A stretch of 64,000 nt of DNA from Ascidia mentula (GCA_947561715.1 OX387201.1:12538001-12602000); one strand, 5' to 3'. Shown: positions 25,416 through 36,492, numbered from the stretch's first letter. Made by a program: numbers and translations. The notes: generated by a model not told the origin, from the sequence alone.

Positions 25416-26148
25416 ATGGGACAAGGTAAGACGAAGTTTGAAAATGAAGTAATGTTTTCCAAACCAATGCACGTAATTGATTGAACTTTTGCTGTAAATT
25501 ATCGCAGAGGCCTTTTCCCAAACCTATTTGACTTTTTGGATTTCGAACGTGCAGGTAAAAATAAAAAAACATCGTTTTTTCCTTAAAGAGCATATGTCAC
25601 GGTTATGGCAACTTTGCGTAAAACTAAAGGTAGTACATCTACAACAAACATGTATCCAAAGTTTTTCGGTTATACGTCAACTAAAAAATGTAGAAAACTG
25701 CACGAAAAGTAGCTGCGACCAAAAATCGTAAACCTTTTTCGCTGTGCCGTAATTGACATCACACAAGGCGCTCGTGTCGAAAAAATGCATTGTTCAGATA
25801 GGAGAAGGCGCTTTCGCACGATTTCGTTCGCAACGGTAAAAATGCGACTTTGATCAGCTGTATCTCAGAAACCAGTCGCCGTATCAGGCTACATTTTCCC
25901 CAAAAATGTTTTAAAGTTATGAACATCACTTAGTTTAATTATTAACATGTTTTATTTTTCCGTGTCACATGCACTTTAGAAGTCCATCTTGCCTATGTCT
26001 ACTTTACATCAGTTTCTTATTAGACTACTAAACGAATTTTGAAAATAGTAACTTAGCTATTATTTGCAACTTGGTAATAAAATACATTTTACTTTTCTTG
26101 ACCTTTTATATCATTTTTGGCTTGAGTTTAACAAAATCGACATTGCAG

Positions 26149-26300
26149 CAAAACAGTTTATCGACAACAGACCTCCAGAAACATACATGCACTTGCATTT
26201 AAAATTAAAAAAGCTACAAATGGAGGAAGAGCGATTAGCAACTGTGGAAAGGGACAATAGAATACTAATGGAGAAGATGAGTTATATTATGCGAACAAAG
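26149..26300 (+). CDS. CFAP97-domain protein, exon 2
   Basis: Acceptor CATTGCAG, donor GTAACT. The exon reads KQFIDNRPPETYMHLHLKLK and continues KLQMEEERLATVERDNRILM then EKMSYIMRTK. This is the core of the KIAA1430/CFAP97 domain: D-N-R-P-P, H-L-H-L-K-L-K-K-L-Q, E-R-D-N-R-I-L and I-M-R-T-K are its hallmarks. With exon 1 (103 nt) it sums to 255 nt, ending on a full codon. Predicted mostly helical. Confidence 0.93.
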
Positions 26301-26372
26301 GTAACTTAAGTCAGTCCTGTATCGTAACTTAATGAGATAATATATCATAATTTGCCAAAAACTTGTTAAAAG

Positions 26373-26534
26373 GGGAGAGTAGACAACTGGAACAGTTATG
26401 AACAAAAAAGCTTAAACAAAACCAAAAGGCAAAGGGAGTTGTTAAGAGTTACTCACGAAAATCAAGCTATTTTAAAACGTATATCTTCAAAAGAACCCCA
26501 TTACAACCACTTCGTATGGGAGGACGGTTGGAGG
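26373..26534 (+). CDS. CFAP97-domain protein, exon 3
   Basis: Starts after AAAAG and reads GRVDNWNSYEQKSLNKTKRQ then RELLRVTHENQAILKRI and PHYNHFVWEDGWR, with donor GTAAGA. G-R-V-D, R-Q-R-E-L-L, E-N-Q-A-I-L-K-R-I and P-x-Y follow exon 2 in CFAP97 proteins in this order. It is exactly 54 codons. The intron before it is 72 nt; the one after it (620 nt) holds two SINE-like copies. Confidence 0.9.
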
Positions 26535-26810
26535 GTAAGACTGTTTCTTATATCGTATAATAATGATGGCTGTTACGGCCAAGAATTTGGACGCCGATTT
26601 AGATTCTGTCACTAATTTTGATAAACCTAATAGGGGTCCGTGGAGCGAATTCAGGGGATCGCGAAGAGCCCGTAGTCTTTCTGAATGACTGGTCGTGAAA
26701 CTGTACTGGCATAATCTAACTTTATGTGCAATGTTGAGTACGTTTCCCGCACCAAGCGGTGCTCCCTATTCTATCACAAGCAACAAGATGGCGGTTGTGC
26801 ACACACACAA

Positions 26811-26955
26811 AATTCCTGAGTTGTTATTTCAACTGGTTGGGCGGGTGATTGGCAGCATTAACCAAGCGCCCGACCCGTATACCAAGAATAAAGCCTGATC
26901 GGGTTTCGTGCCCAGGGCATCCTGGATTCAAATCCCGGTGTGGTCCAAAAAAAAT
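26811..26955 (+). mobile_element. SINE-like repeat, copy 1 (intron of the CFAP97-domain gene)
   Basis: Contains GGGTGATTGGCAGCATT, CCCGACCCGTATACCA, CCTGATCGGG, GTGCCCAG and then a B-box-like GGATTCAAATCCCGG followed by GTGGTCC and an A-run. The B box suggests tRNA origin; the A box is unclear. A second copy follows directly and a third is at 63463-63545. Confidence 0.65.
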
Positions 26956-27080
26956 GTTTTTTCAACTGGGGCGAGTGATTGGCAGCATTGGTCAAGAGCC
27001 CGACCCGTATACCAGGAAGAAAAAACCTGATCGGGATTAGTGCCCAGTACATACCCTGGCCGAATCGTAGGTAACGGGGA
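26956..27080 (+). mobile_element. SINE-like repeat, copy 2
   Basis: Tandem with copy 1: GCGAGTGATTGGCAGCATTG, CCCGACCCGTATACCAG, CCTGATCGGG, GTGCCCAGTA. It lacks the B-box-like end of copy 1, so it is 3'-diverged or truncated. Confidence 0.6.
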
Positions 27081-27154
27081 ACGCCATGAAAAATTTGCTC
27101 AAAAGTTTGAGAACCACTGCTAAAGACAGGTTTAATCAATTTTTGAATTTTTAG

Positions 27155-27274
27155 GTTAACCAAGGATATATGGCAAATATATCCAAATATCCACAAGACT
27201 GGGGATATACTAAAAATTCTCTTCGATATTCGTCGCAACCGCATTCTTACCATCCTAACAAATTTATACGACGT
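27155..27274 (+). CDS. CFAP97-domain protein, exon 4
   Basis: Acceptor TTTTTAG, donor GTAAGT, exactly 40 codons in frame with exon 3. It reads VNQGYMANISKYPQDWGYTK and ends YHPNKFIRR. The N-x-x-x-I-x-x-Y-P segment fits the region after the coiled coil in CFAP97-type proteins. The exons so far encode about 179 residues. A last exon with the stop codon must lie further right and was not recognised. Confidence 0.8.
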
Positions 27275-27914
27275 GTAAGTAAATATATTTATAAAACTAA
27301 CTTACTTTGGTTAACTGTGGATGTTTAATACAATCCGAGACTTTCACCTAAAAAAACGACACAATGACTAGGCTAATATGTACACTGCATAATCATAGGT
27401 TGAACAAATATGTAAACCGTTTAACATTCGACAAAATATTAAATTAGGCTTGAGAAGGTTTTAACAAAAGTCATTTTTATAAATATTGCTGGGTTTCTCT
27501 ACTGGGGTATACAATGACCGATCAATGTGATCTACAGTAGTTTCCCTATTATGTATATTTTCGCTGCGGATCAGCGATGAAGTTCATTTTGTATTGGATC
27601 ATTACCAAAAGAAGGTCTTCACATTTTTTAATATTATATGTGGGGTCAACAGAGTTTACTTTATTGGTCAGGTGATTCATGAACCCATCATTTAATGTTG
27701 TTTTAGCCAAAACATATTGAAAATAAGGACGCTTGTGGATAAAACAGCGTAAAAATTCCCCCAAAAAAGACGCCCAATCACAAATAAGGACGCTCACATG
27801 TTCTAAAATGTCGACCAAAAGGACAATTCTTAGAAATAAGTAACAGTATGAAAACACTGCTCATTGAACGTCAACTCCTGCAAGTAATCCTAAGTCGTTC
27901 GTCTGAAGTTGTCT
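27275..27914. other. Region after CFAP97-domain gene exon 4
   Basis: Should contain, or precede, the terminal exon of the gene, but none could be recognised. No other feature seen. Confidence 0.4.
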
Positions 27915-27957
27915 AGATATAAATATTTCGCCTGTATTTACAGGCATCATCGGTATC
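27915..27957 (-). ncRNA. Hammerhead-like motif (C), core mutated
   Basis: On the minus strand: GATAC, core CGATGA (U4 changed to C relative to CTGATGA), T, a strong stem II GCCTGTA/TACAGGC, GAA, ATAT, T, then TATATC, which can pair with GATA. The layout is the same as motifs A and B, including the extra T after the core. The core change makes activity unlikely. Confidence 0.4.
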
Positions 27958-28066
27958 GGTAAAAACACAAACAACGCAGTTTTAAAATCTAAATGTTGTA
28001 ATCCTCAGTCGTTTATTTTGGTTTTTGAACTGCGTTGTTTGTGTTTTTAGCGATACCGATGAGGAA
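27945..28066. repeat. Inverted repeat of about 40-bp arms next to motif C
   Basis: CATCGGTATCGGTAAAAACA with AACGCAGTTTTAAAA on the left pairs with TTTTGAACTGCGTTGTTTGT and AGCGATACCGATG on the right, with a loop of about 40 nt. This inverted layout next to a hammerhead-like motif recalls the terminal repeats of Penelope-like elements; that assignment is inference. Confidence 0.8.
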
Positions 28067-28696
28067 TTGTTATGAAATCTGTTACTGAGTCTTTGTTGGC
28101 CATAAAGAAAACATTTAAAGTATACAAACTTTCTTTTGTCATTAAACGTCACTTCGATATTTACCTTTAAAAGTGTTACATTTTTAGACTACTCTTCCAA
28201 AACTTAAAACTGAGGATCTGGAATGAAGCATTTCAACCGATCTGAATGTAATAGACAATTGAATGCAAATACAATTTTTCGTGTAGTCAGTGACATAATA
28301 GGCTATGCTTCACAGCATTTGAAACCTTTTTTTACAAATACCAGTTGAACCCAGAAAAATACACTAATCTTTAGCTTAAAATTAAGTAAAAATGAAAGAT
28401 ATTTACAGAAATCCTAATCTATATAAAATATAACTGCTGCAGTCAGAGAATAGGATCAAGGGCAATCAGTGTGACGTTACATGCCATATTGTCATGCAAC
28501 CTTAGAGTAAGTTATTAAAACAACCGCGGGCAGCATTAGTAAAGATAAATTCTAGGACTTTTCCAAAACTGACAAAGTTTATTCGTTTTTAATTTTCACA
28601 AAACTGATTTTGGACTGTAAAATTTTCACAACAGTTATTTCGCACTGTCGGAAATAACTGGTTTTTAACTTTCAAAAGTTTATTCGTTTTTAATTT
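28067..28696. other. Non-coding stretch
   Basis: No gene recognised. A direct repeat containing TTCGTTTTTAATTTTCACAA occurs near 28582 and 28685, just before the next interspersed repeat. Confidence 0.5.
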
Positions 28697-30061
28697 TCAC
28701 AAAACTGACTCTCTCGTTTTCGGCGAAGAGAAAAAGGCAAGCTTAAGCTGTCTCAGCCTTCGATCTAACGCGGAGAGTAGTTTACGGGACAGCTCAAACC
28801 CATTGCGACAAGTGCCGCGAAGAAGTTAGTTTTATGTAATTTATTTTTGAGGTTGTGCCTTGTGCGTTTAGGGTTTGCAGTTTTACGCTAAAACTTTAAG
28901 CAATAAACTAGTTCTAGTACAACTACTTAAGTCTGCTGTATGCTACAGCTACAGGAATTAAAAGGATGTTTTTACTTTTGGTGGCAATTCAGTTTTAGTG
29001 CATTAATTTTGATAGGTTTATTGTTGATTACACTGCTCGAATGAATTTAAGCATCAAGATTCAAAAAGCACAAAACTTATGAAAATTCATTTCGAGGACC
29101 TAAGTTGCATTTTGCAGGCTTGTAGCAAACAAATGCATTGTAGTGCTTGAAAGAAGAATAATGAAGCTTTTGTCCCTAATGATGTGCCATGTACATTTTG
29201 CATGACAGCAAGAACAATTCTCAGCAACTGGAACTATTTTTTGGCTTTGCAAAACCACACATTTGTGTTAACTGTTTTTATTTGCTGCTGGATGTGCTAT
29301 AATAGAACAAGTCAATGCAAACTGGTTGTTTATTCATTTTTACTGCATGTTATTTGTGAAAGAATTATGTGAACAACAATCAACCATAAAATACAAAAGC
29401 AAGCTTATGTGAACCTTTTCTGTTTGTCAAAATAAAACAAATATGACAGGAACACCATGACACAAGTTTATGTTATGTAACTACCACATCTTCTGTATAT
29501 TTGTTTCAAATTTATCAACATTGGGCTGCTATGAAACATTCCATCCAGCCTTTTCAGACACTCAATTGTGCATGGGATAAGACAGCTTCTGAAAAGGATC
29601 CCGTGAAGAAGGACAGAGACAATTAATACAACTAAAGTAAACATACAATTTTCACTTGAATACTCGTACCATGGTGTTGTTGTGAACACAATCCGGAAAT
29701 TAAGCCTTTTAGTTTAATCAGAAATTAAAAAAATATGGGTTGAAGCAGGCTTTTTAGTTAAATCATCTATTATATATCTGGCAAAGTAAACTCACATTAT
29801 AATCAAGGACCAATTTGCAGAAAGCCTTTAAAGGCGTAAACTAAATGCCAATAACTTTTCTCTGCATGCTTAAATCAGAAATATTTATGATTTATTTAGT
29901 GCAGAGACTGAATTTACAGCCTGTCAGCCCGAGACAGTTTAACTTAAGCTGACTTAAAAGCCCCATGTAAATTCGTCGTTTTCGCGCGTCGAATTTGAAA
30001 ATCACGTGACCCGGCTACGAGTCGACTTGATGCTCAAGTCGACTTGGCCATGTAAACAGGG
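28697..30061. mobile_element. Harbinger-like non-autonomous element, copy 1 (left end truncated)
   Basis: Shares with 30327-31565 the subterminal block CTCTCGTTTTCGGCGAAGAG, the middle part found also at 15.8-16.4 kb, and the end block with GAGTCGACTTGATGCTCAAG. It ends GGCCATGTAAACAGGG followed by TTA. The terminus CCCTGTTTACATGG (as reverse complement) and a TTA border fit PIF/Harbinger or ISL2EU-type elements, but no transposase is present and the class is inferred. Confidence 0.65.
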
Positions 30062-30100
30062 TTAGTGTTATTTAATCATACGATACCATAACTCGTCCGG

Positions 30101-30198
30101 ATGGACGATGTCATTAATCTGTACGTTTCTCTTCTGGGTATGCCACGTTGTGGTAGTGATGCTGCGCAGTTATTTTCGCGCCAACTGTGGTATGAAAG
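30101..30198 (+). CDS. Orphan candidate first exon, unknown protein
   Basis: An ATG opens MDDVINLYVSLLGMPRCGSD and AAQLFSRQLWYER, ending before GTAGTT. Codon content is less AT-rich than the flanks. It lies in the 265-bp gap between the two Harbinger-like repeats. Further on, a frame reads NVFRERY before a stop, reminiscent of but not diagnostic for a HARBI1-type N-terminus. It may be a remnant of an autonomous relative or a host exon. Confidence 0.3.
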
Positions 30199-30326
30199 GT
30201 AGTTAAACGAATTTTGTAATTGTTTTCATAGAACACTTCAAAAAATCATTTGTGTTGAAATAGGCTACAATAATACGAACGTGTTTCGAGAGCGTTACTA
30301 ATGTGTGCGCAGTTGGCCGACTGTTA

Positions 30327-31565
30327 AACCCCGTTTACATGACGGTTTAAGACGGCTTCGAAGCTGACTCGCCGATCCGACTCTCTCGTTTTCGGCGAAG
30401 AGAAAAAGGCAAGCGTCTTAAGCCGTCTCGGACTTCGATCTAACGCGGAGAGTGGTTTACGGGACAGCTTAAGCGATTAAGTCAGCTTAAACCCAGTTGC
30501 GACAAGTGCCGCGAAGAAGTTAGGATTAGGTAATTTGTTTATGAAGTTGTGCGTTGAGGGTTTGCTGTTTACAATAAACCTTAAAAGTAATAAACTAGTT
30601 CTAGTATAACTACATGAGTATGCTCTATGCTGCAGGGGCGAGAAGGATGTGCTTACTCGAGTTAATTTTGATAAATACTGCGCAAGTGTTAAATGAATTG
30701 TACAAGCATCAAGATACAAAAAAGCAACATTCGTTTTGAGGACCTAAGTTGCATTTTGGAGACCTGAAGGAAACAAATGCATTGCAGGAATGCTGACACT
30801 TGCTTGGAAGAAGAATGCACTTGTGTTAACTGTTTTTATTTGCTGCTGGATGTGTTATAATACAACAAGTCAATGCAAACTGGTTGTTTATTCATATTTA
30901 AGCTACTGCATCTTATTTATGAAAGGATTATGTGAACAACAATCAACAATAAAATACAAAAGCAGGCTTATGTAAACCTTTTCTGTTTGTCAAAATAAAA
31001 CAAATATGACAAGAATGCCATGACACAAGTTTATGTTATGTAACTATCACATCTTCTGTATATTTGTTTCAAATTAATTAACATTGGGCTGGTATGAAAC
31101 ATTCCATTCAGTCTTTTCTGACACTCAATTGTACATGGGATTACGGGATTAGAGAGCTTCTGAAAAGGATCCTGTGAAGAAGGACAGAGATAATTAATAC
31201 TACTAAACATGAAATTTTCACTTGAATACTCTTACCATGGTGTTGTTGTGAACACATTCCAGGAAAATGCAGCCTTTTAGTTTAATCATCTATTATATCT
31301 GGCAAAGTAAACTCACATTATAATCAAGGACCAATTTGCAGCAAGCATTTGCGTAAACTAACTGCCAATAACTTTTCTCTGCATGCTTAGATTAGAAATA
31401 TTGATAATTTATTTAGTACAGAGTCTGAATTTACAGCCTGTCAGCCCGAGACAGCTTAACTTAAGCTGACTTAAAAGCCCCATGTAAATTCGTCGTTTTC
31501 GCGCGTCGAATTTGAAAATCACGTGATTCGGTCACGAGTCGACTTGATGCTCAAGTCGACTTGGC
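30327..31565. mobile_element. Harbinger-like non-autonomous element, copy 2
   Basis: Starts with CCCCGTTTACATGACGG after TTA, carries repeated subterminal motifs (TTAAGACGGC, GACAGCTTAAGC), and runs to the GAGTCGACTTG...CAAGTCGACTTGG end block. The final CATGTAAAC is missing, overrun by AAAGGGAAAAAGAAACGTCA, which belongs to the neighbouring retroelement. The internal part is non-coding. Confidence 0.65.
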
Positions 31566-31620
31566 AAAGGGAAAAAGAAACGTCATACCTTATTATTGTT
31601 CGAAATGTTTGTTTCGATCT
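31566..31620. repeat. Stray copy of the retroelement leader
   Basis: AAAGGGAAAAAGAAACGTCA through TTCGAAATGTTTGTTTCGAT is duplicated at 33378-33432, inside the LTR element. Here it lies outside the element, just before its target duplication. It may be left from an older, related insertion. Confidence 0.75.
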
Positions 31621-31649
31621 CTTCCACATCAAATAATACTTATCACCTG

Positions 31650-32184
31650 TGTAGGGCGTTATTTAAACGTCTACACAAAATAATAACACTGCCGTATATC
31701 TGACTCCTGATAAAAAGGCTACTATCTAAACCAAAGTTAATCTGTCAGTTTAATGCATAAATAACAGTCGCACAAATATTACAACAAAACGTTACAACCA
31801 CGCGTACTAAAATGTATGTCTGTTTGGCTTGAAAATTATCGACTTAATGTCTTGACTTAAATGACTCTATGCGACTCTCCGTGACTCTATATTTCTCTAT
31901 ATTTTCTCTATGTTTTACCTAAAGATGTGTGGCTTATATAGAAAATGCACACAGGGTCGTTTGGGTTCGGCCCGATCCGTGACTCATTTGAAAAGACAGC
32001 TGTGTTGATGGAAGGGTCACGGAATTTGAATAGCCGGATATTTAGCTGTCTTCCGTGCATACAATAAACATCGCGTTATCCGCCGTATGTTGAAATGGGT
32101 TCGTGGCGTATTACTCGACGTTAATAAAAATACAGATGCCACGTAAACACAACATAACATACGAGAAATGTGACGTCAGATACA
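31650..32184 (-). repeat. LTR (3' in element orientation)
   Basis: TGTAGGGCGTTATTTAAACG ... GACGTCAGATACA. About 535 bp; it differs from the other LTR by a short replaced segment in the middle (near 31810-31890) and scattered changes. The TATATAGAAAATGCA block may be the core promoter. Confidence 0.88.
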
Positions 32185-33518
32185 TAAAAACTCCCGTCCT
32201 CGTAAATGTTTTCCGAACAAGTGTTTCATGGTTCCGCAACATTAATCTTGTCCTTTGATGGATTGGATATTTGTTCTTGTTGCGAATTGTCCATATCTTT
32301 TGATGTGATTTCCTTGTTCAACTCCTGGTTGTACTCGTATATTGATCGCAGCTGTGACTTCCGCACGAGTGTAGACGGTGGTGATCGTTGAAAATTGAAA
32401 GATTGCGTACGCCGTCGAAATATGCGTCAATCGAACTCCGGAAATCGTCAGAGATCGTTGTGTTGTCAAAATCGTACATAAAAAAGGATTCAGTCTGTGT
32501 CGAGGGGACACGGTCGCGAGATGTCGCGCTTGCCCAAATGCTTTTGCATTATAACACCAATTTCGCGTCATTTTGTGCATTTCTCCTGCTATTTTCCTTC
32601 AGCAAGTTCAAATATTAAATAAACATTAACGTTTTGGAAACACGTAGCCATGTCGAATCTAGAATAACTGTTATACAATTTCCTTCAACGATTCTGGCGC
32701 AGTTACTTACAAGGGACACAAGGTAAAGTCAGGCGGTTCGTTGCAAATCGATATATCGTTACAGCTACCTCACATGAATGAAATGTTTGTGTTTACAAAT
32801 GTAAATGGTGGTGAATTAGATTTGCATTAAGCTCATGTTAATTATTAAATGGGCCGAAAAATCATACATGACAGCTGTTAATCAGTGATCTCTTGCTTCG
32901 AATAGCCATAACAACCCCTAAACTAGTACGAGGGTTTCTCCTAATGAGGGACAAAATAAAATGAGTAAAAAAATGCATGCAGGCTGGGCGACCTCGTTTG
33001 CGCAATGTAAGAAATAACGTGTCAGGCCCCTTAGCTGACGTCATGCCTCCGTGAGGACTTTCTAAGCAGACAATGTTATGACCATTTTTCCACAATCAAC
33101 CCTAAGTTGCCAGCAGTGACGTATGTTAAAGAAAATAATCTAACGTTTCGGACATGATTTAATTAAATCTAAAAAACACTTCTCAAGGTGAATTCGCGTG
33201 TGACGTAAACTTATTGAGATGCAAGCGTTATTACAACATCATAATATCAACGAAAATGAGATTGATATAACCACTACGGTCAGGCTTATGCTTATAACTA
33301 TAAAAACGGTTTGACATTTGACAAAACATACTTAACAGCAGTTTGGCATTTTCTTAAACAACCAGGCGCATAAAATCAAAGGGAAAAAGAAACGTCATAC
33401 CTTATTATTGTTCGAAATGTTTGTTTCGATCTTTGTCCTTGATGGAGAACATCGAGAAATGTCTGAAAAACTTGTTTGACATGGTTAAAAATCAGAAGGT
33501 TTAAATGCCCGTTCAAAT

Positions 33519-33542
33519 ATCACGTCGGGGTCACCAAGTTTA
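33519..33542 (-). promoter_or_regulatory. tRNA primer-binding site
   Basis: The minus strand reads TTGGTGACCCCGACGTGA a few bases inside the LTR. The TGGTGACCCC core is shared in type with the Gypsy element at 49.2 kb. Confidence 0.75.
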
Positions 33543-34095
33543 TGTAGGGCGTTATTTAAACGTCTACACAAAATAATAACACTGCCGTATATCTGACTCC
33601 TGATAAAAAGGCTACTATCTAAACCAAAGTTAATCTGTCAGTTTAATGCATAAATAACAGTCGCACGAATATTACAACAAAACGTTACAAACCACGCGTA
33701 CTAAAGTCTCTGTCTGTGAGTCTATAAAGAAATCATGGAATAGAGTTATAGACTGAAAAATCGCCCTCTTCAAAGACTGAATTATATATATATGACTCTA
33801 TATTTCTCTATATTTTCTCTATGTTTTACCCAAAGATGTGTGGCTTATATAGAAAATGCATACAGGGTCGTTTGGGTTCGGCCCGATCCGTGACTCATTT
33901 GAAAAGACAGCTGTGTTGATGGAAGGGTCACGGAATTTGAATAGCCGGATATTTAGCTGTCTTCCGTGCATACAATAAACATCGCGTTATCCGCCGTATG
34001 TTGAAATGGGTTCGTGGCGTATTACTCGACGTTAATAAAAATACAGATGCCACGTAAACACAACATAACATACGAGAAATGTGACGTCAGATACA
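33543..34095 (-). repeat. LTR (5' in element orientation)
   Basis: 553 bp, TG...CA ends, partner of 31650-32184. Contains a TA-rich run (attatatatatatg) absent from the other copy. Confidence 0.88.
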
Positions 34096-34229
34096 CCTGT
34101 CTAAAAATGTTTGGTGTTATTGAATCCTTTTTGAGTATGGACTATTTGATGTTGTACATTAGGGCAGTCTTGTGTGGCAGACCTTCGCTTGTACTTAGTT
34201 ATTTTACGTTGCTTTTGTTTTTAGTCTTC

Positions 34230-34275
34230 GCAGAAACTGATGATGCCCTTTTCAGGGCGAAATATATTTTTCTGC
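34230..34275 (+). ncRNA. Hammerhead-ribozyme-like motif (B), best of three
   Basis: GCAGAAA (34230-34236) pairs perfectly with TTTCTGC (34269-34275) as stem I. Between them: core CTGATGA (34237-34243), an extra T, stem II GCCC/GGGC (34245-34248 with 34255-34258), GAA (34259-34261), a 2-bp stem III (AT...AT, 34262-34267) and T at 34268 as the cleavage position. This is the order of a small hammerhead with minimal stem III, as described for Penelope-like elements. The extra T after the core is shared with motifs A and C. Confidence 0.55.
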
Positions 34276-34754
34276 TAATAATAAAAACATCTTTAAAAGA
34301 GCTGTCTGAAAGATTAACTTAAAAGTTTTACTCTGAAATTAGGGCGGTCAGTTTGTACATGTTACTGAGAAACCAGCCTTGGAAAGATGAGTTGATTTTT
34401 TAAGAGGTGTTACGGACAATACGCTTTACAGTAAGAAATAATTATTTGACCGCAGTGATTTTGTTGTGGTCGTCTTGTGACGTAACAAGCACCTACTATG
34501 TTATCCCCGTTTCAGCCAGGACCAGCAGAATGTTCATATAGCTGTATGTGGAGAGCGCAAATCACCACTGTCATTCAGGCAGAATCCAAAATTATTTTTT
34601 CGCGCAATGCGTTTCGCGTCATTGAGCAGTATTGCACGACATGGTTTAACTTATACGATCGGGTTTATATCACACCAGTTAACCTTATTTTGCAAAATAT
34701 TTCACTTACCAATTATTTCGCATTGATACCTCTATAGAAGCCCCCAGTGTATCA

Positions 34755-35190
34755 TTAGAATGACCTGATACATGGGCCTTTTTACGCTTTATGCTTTGCG
34801 GATGACGTTAAATTCAATCGAGTACCAAACCACTTTTCGCTCCATAGAATTTGTTTTAAATCCTTGTATCTGCCAAGGACTTGGTGCCTAATAGCGTGAA
34901 AGCAATAAATATCGGTAGAGATTGCACGTATTCCATCAGAATTACCTGAAACACGGGTCTTTTTACGCTTTTTGCCGATGACTTCAATTTCAATCAATTG
35001 CCAAACCACTTTCCGCTCCATAGAATTTTTTTTTAAATCTCTGTATCTTTAAAGAATTGGGTGCCGAATAGCGTGAAAGTAATAAAAATCGGTAGAGATC
35101 CCATGTATTCCATCAGAATGACTTGAAACATGGGTCTTTTTGCGCTTTTTGCTTTGCTGATGACGTCACTTTCATTCAAGTGCCAAACCA
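34755..35190. repeat. About 184-bp tandem repeat, 2.4 units
   Basis: GGGCCTTTTTACGC or GGGTCTTTTTACGC or GGGTCTTTTTGCGC occurs near 34767, 34951 and 35131. It is followed in each by a GATGACGTTA/GATGACTTCA/GATGACGTCA-type block and GTACCAAACC- or TGCCAAACC-type sequence, then CGCTCCATAGAATTT in the first two. No coding sense. Confidence 0.85.
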
Positions 35191-35192
35191 TA

Positions 35193-36492
35193 TTGTAACA
35201 CGACCAGCTAGCCTTGTCACAGGGGTTTGACCGCACCGTCAGGAAAGAACAGTATTCTTTTATTCTGCGGCACAGTTAACAAACTGTGACACGTTCACTA
35301 AACAAACAAACACATATTAGTGAACGGTCACACATGCAACATGACATACGGTATTAAACTCACCAATACAAGATGCACAAGGACCGACTTCGAATAGCAT
35401 TCGGTTGCACCAGGTAAATTTACGTTAGGCAGTCACTAATTAAGTTATCAACTTAAGTCAATTCACTGCAATTCACAACAGATATTTAACCACCAAAACA
35501 GTTTAATGCACGCGGACAAGTTCAACACGTGGCAAACATTAAGACTGCTGGCACTAGCCTTGCATCATACAGTTGGTAGGGGCATTATGACGTTTCTATT
35601 GTTGTGAAATTTTCTCACATGGAAAGTTACGCGCACAGAAATCTTACACATATTGTGGAGCTCTCTTTCACATTATAGCGGGACAAAGTACCGTTCCACC
35701 TCTTGGCAAGTTGTATCGTGCAACTGAAGACGCCAGGTTAGCAAGCGGGCAGTTTAGAGCATCATCTAAACCCTTCAACTGAAATAAAGTGGTACATGCG
35801 CCGTTTTCCATCTAAATGACGTTTTGTCATATATTCCTGATGCGACTGCCACCAATTAGTTTGCACAAAATTCAAATCATTTCATTTTATTATTACAAAA
35901 GTATAAACTGTTCGTCGTTTTGTGTTTCCAATGGCGTGCGTAATAATTTAAACAAAAAATTTTTGTTGTAGCCTAAGTGGTGCGGGTTGGATGATGATGA
36001 CAGAGTCTCAATGGAGGTCGGCTGACATGTTGTCTAGTTGCCACTGAGTTGCCTGTTCTCCTGTGCACTCGGAAGGCGGATAAATAATTATTATTGCAAT
36101 CAAACAGAATTAAGTTTTGTATAGACTAGAATGGCCAGAAAGGATAACCATCGTTTCAAACACTACACGCGGTTATGTAATGCATTTGCGGGTGCATTTT
36201 CACCCCCGGAAAACAGTATTCATTTGTGCATCTGTTGGTCACATGCCAATAACACTGGTGTATGACCTACCATACGTCCCGAAATGGCGAGGACCGTCTC
36301 GATTCAACGGCTTGTTTCGGCTGTCAATATATCCGGTTATTTCAGTGGTTAATTGTCATTTTATGACATGGTTTATGGATCCGCCTACGAGCGAGTGTGG
36401 CTAAGCTTACAAAAATGGCTTTAATTTAGCGTTATCAATATTGGCATTGAAACGTTCAGTGCCTGAATTTTAGTCCATGTCGCTGGCACTGC
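35193..36492. other. Possible solo LTR, weak
   Basis: The segment begins TGTAACACGACCAGCTAG and ends CACTGCA, with ccatat on both outer sides (35187-35192 and 36493-36498). That would fit an LTR-type insertion, but no second copy exists in the window and the length (1.3 kb) is large for a solo LTR. Otherwise no gene is recognised here. Confidence 0.2.

Larger units (their letters stand above)
31650..34095 (-). mobile_element. Short LTR retroelement with mag/Gypsy-type primer site
   Basis: Two LTRs (31650-32184, 33543-34095) flank only 1.36 kb. The 4-bp CCTG at 31646-31649 repeats at 34096-34099 as target duplication. On the minus strand the right LTR is followed by ACTTGGTGACCCCGACGTGA, a primer-binding site as in mag/Gypsy elements. 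No gag or pol blocks were recognised, so this is an internally deleted, non-autonomous form. Confidence 0.85.
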
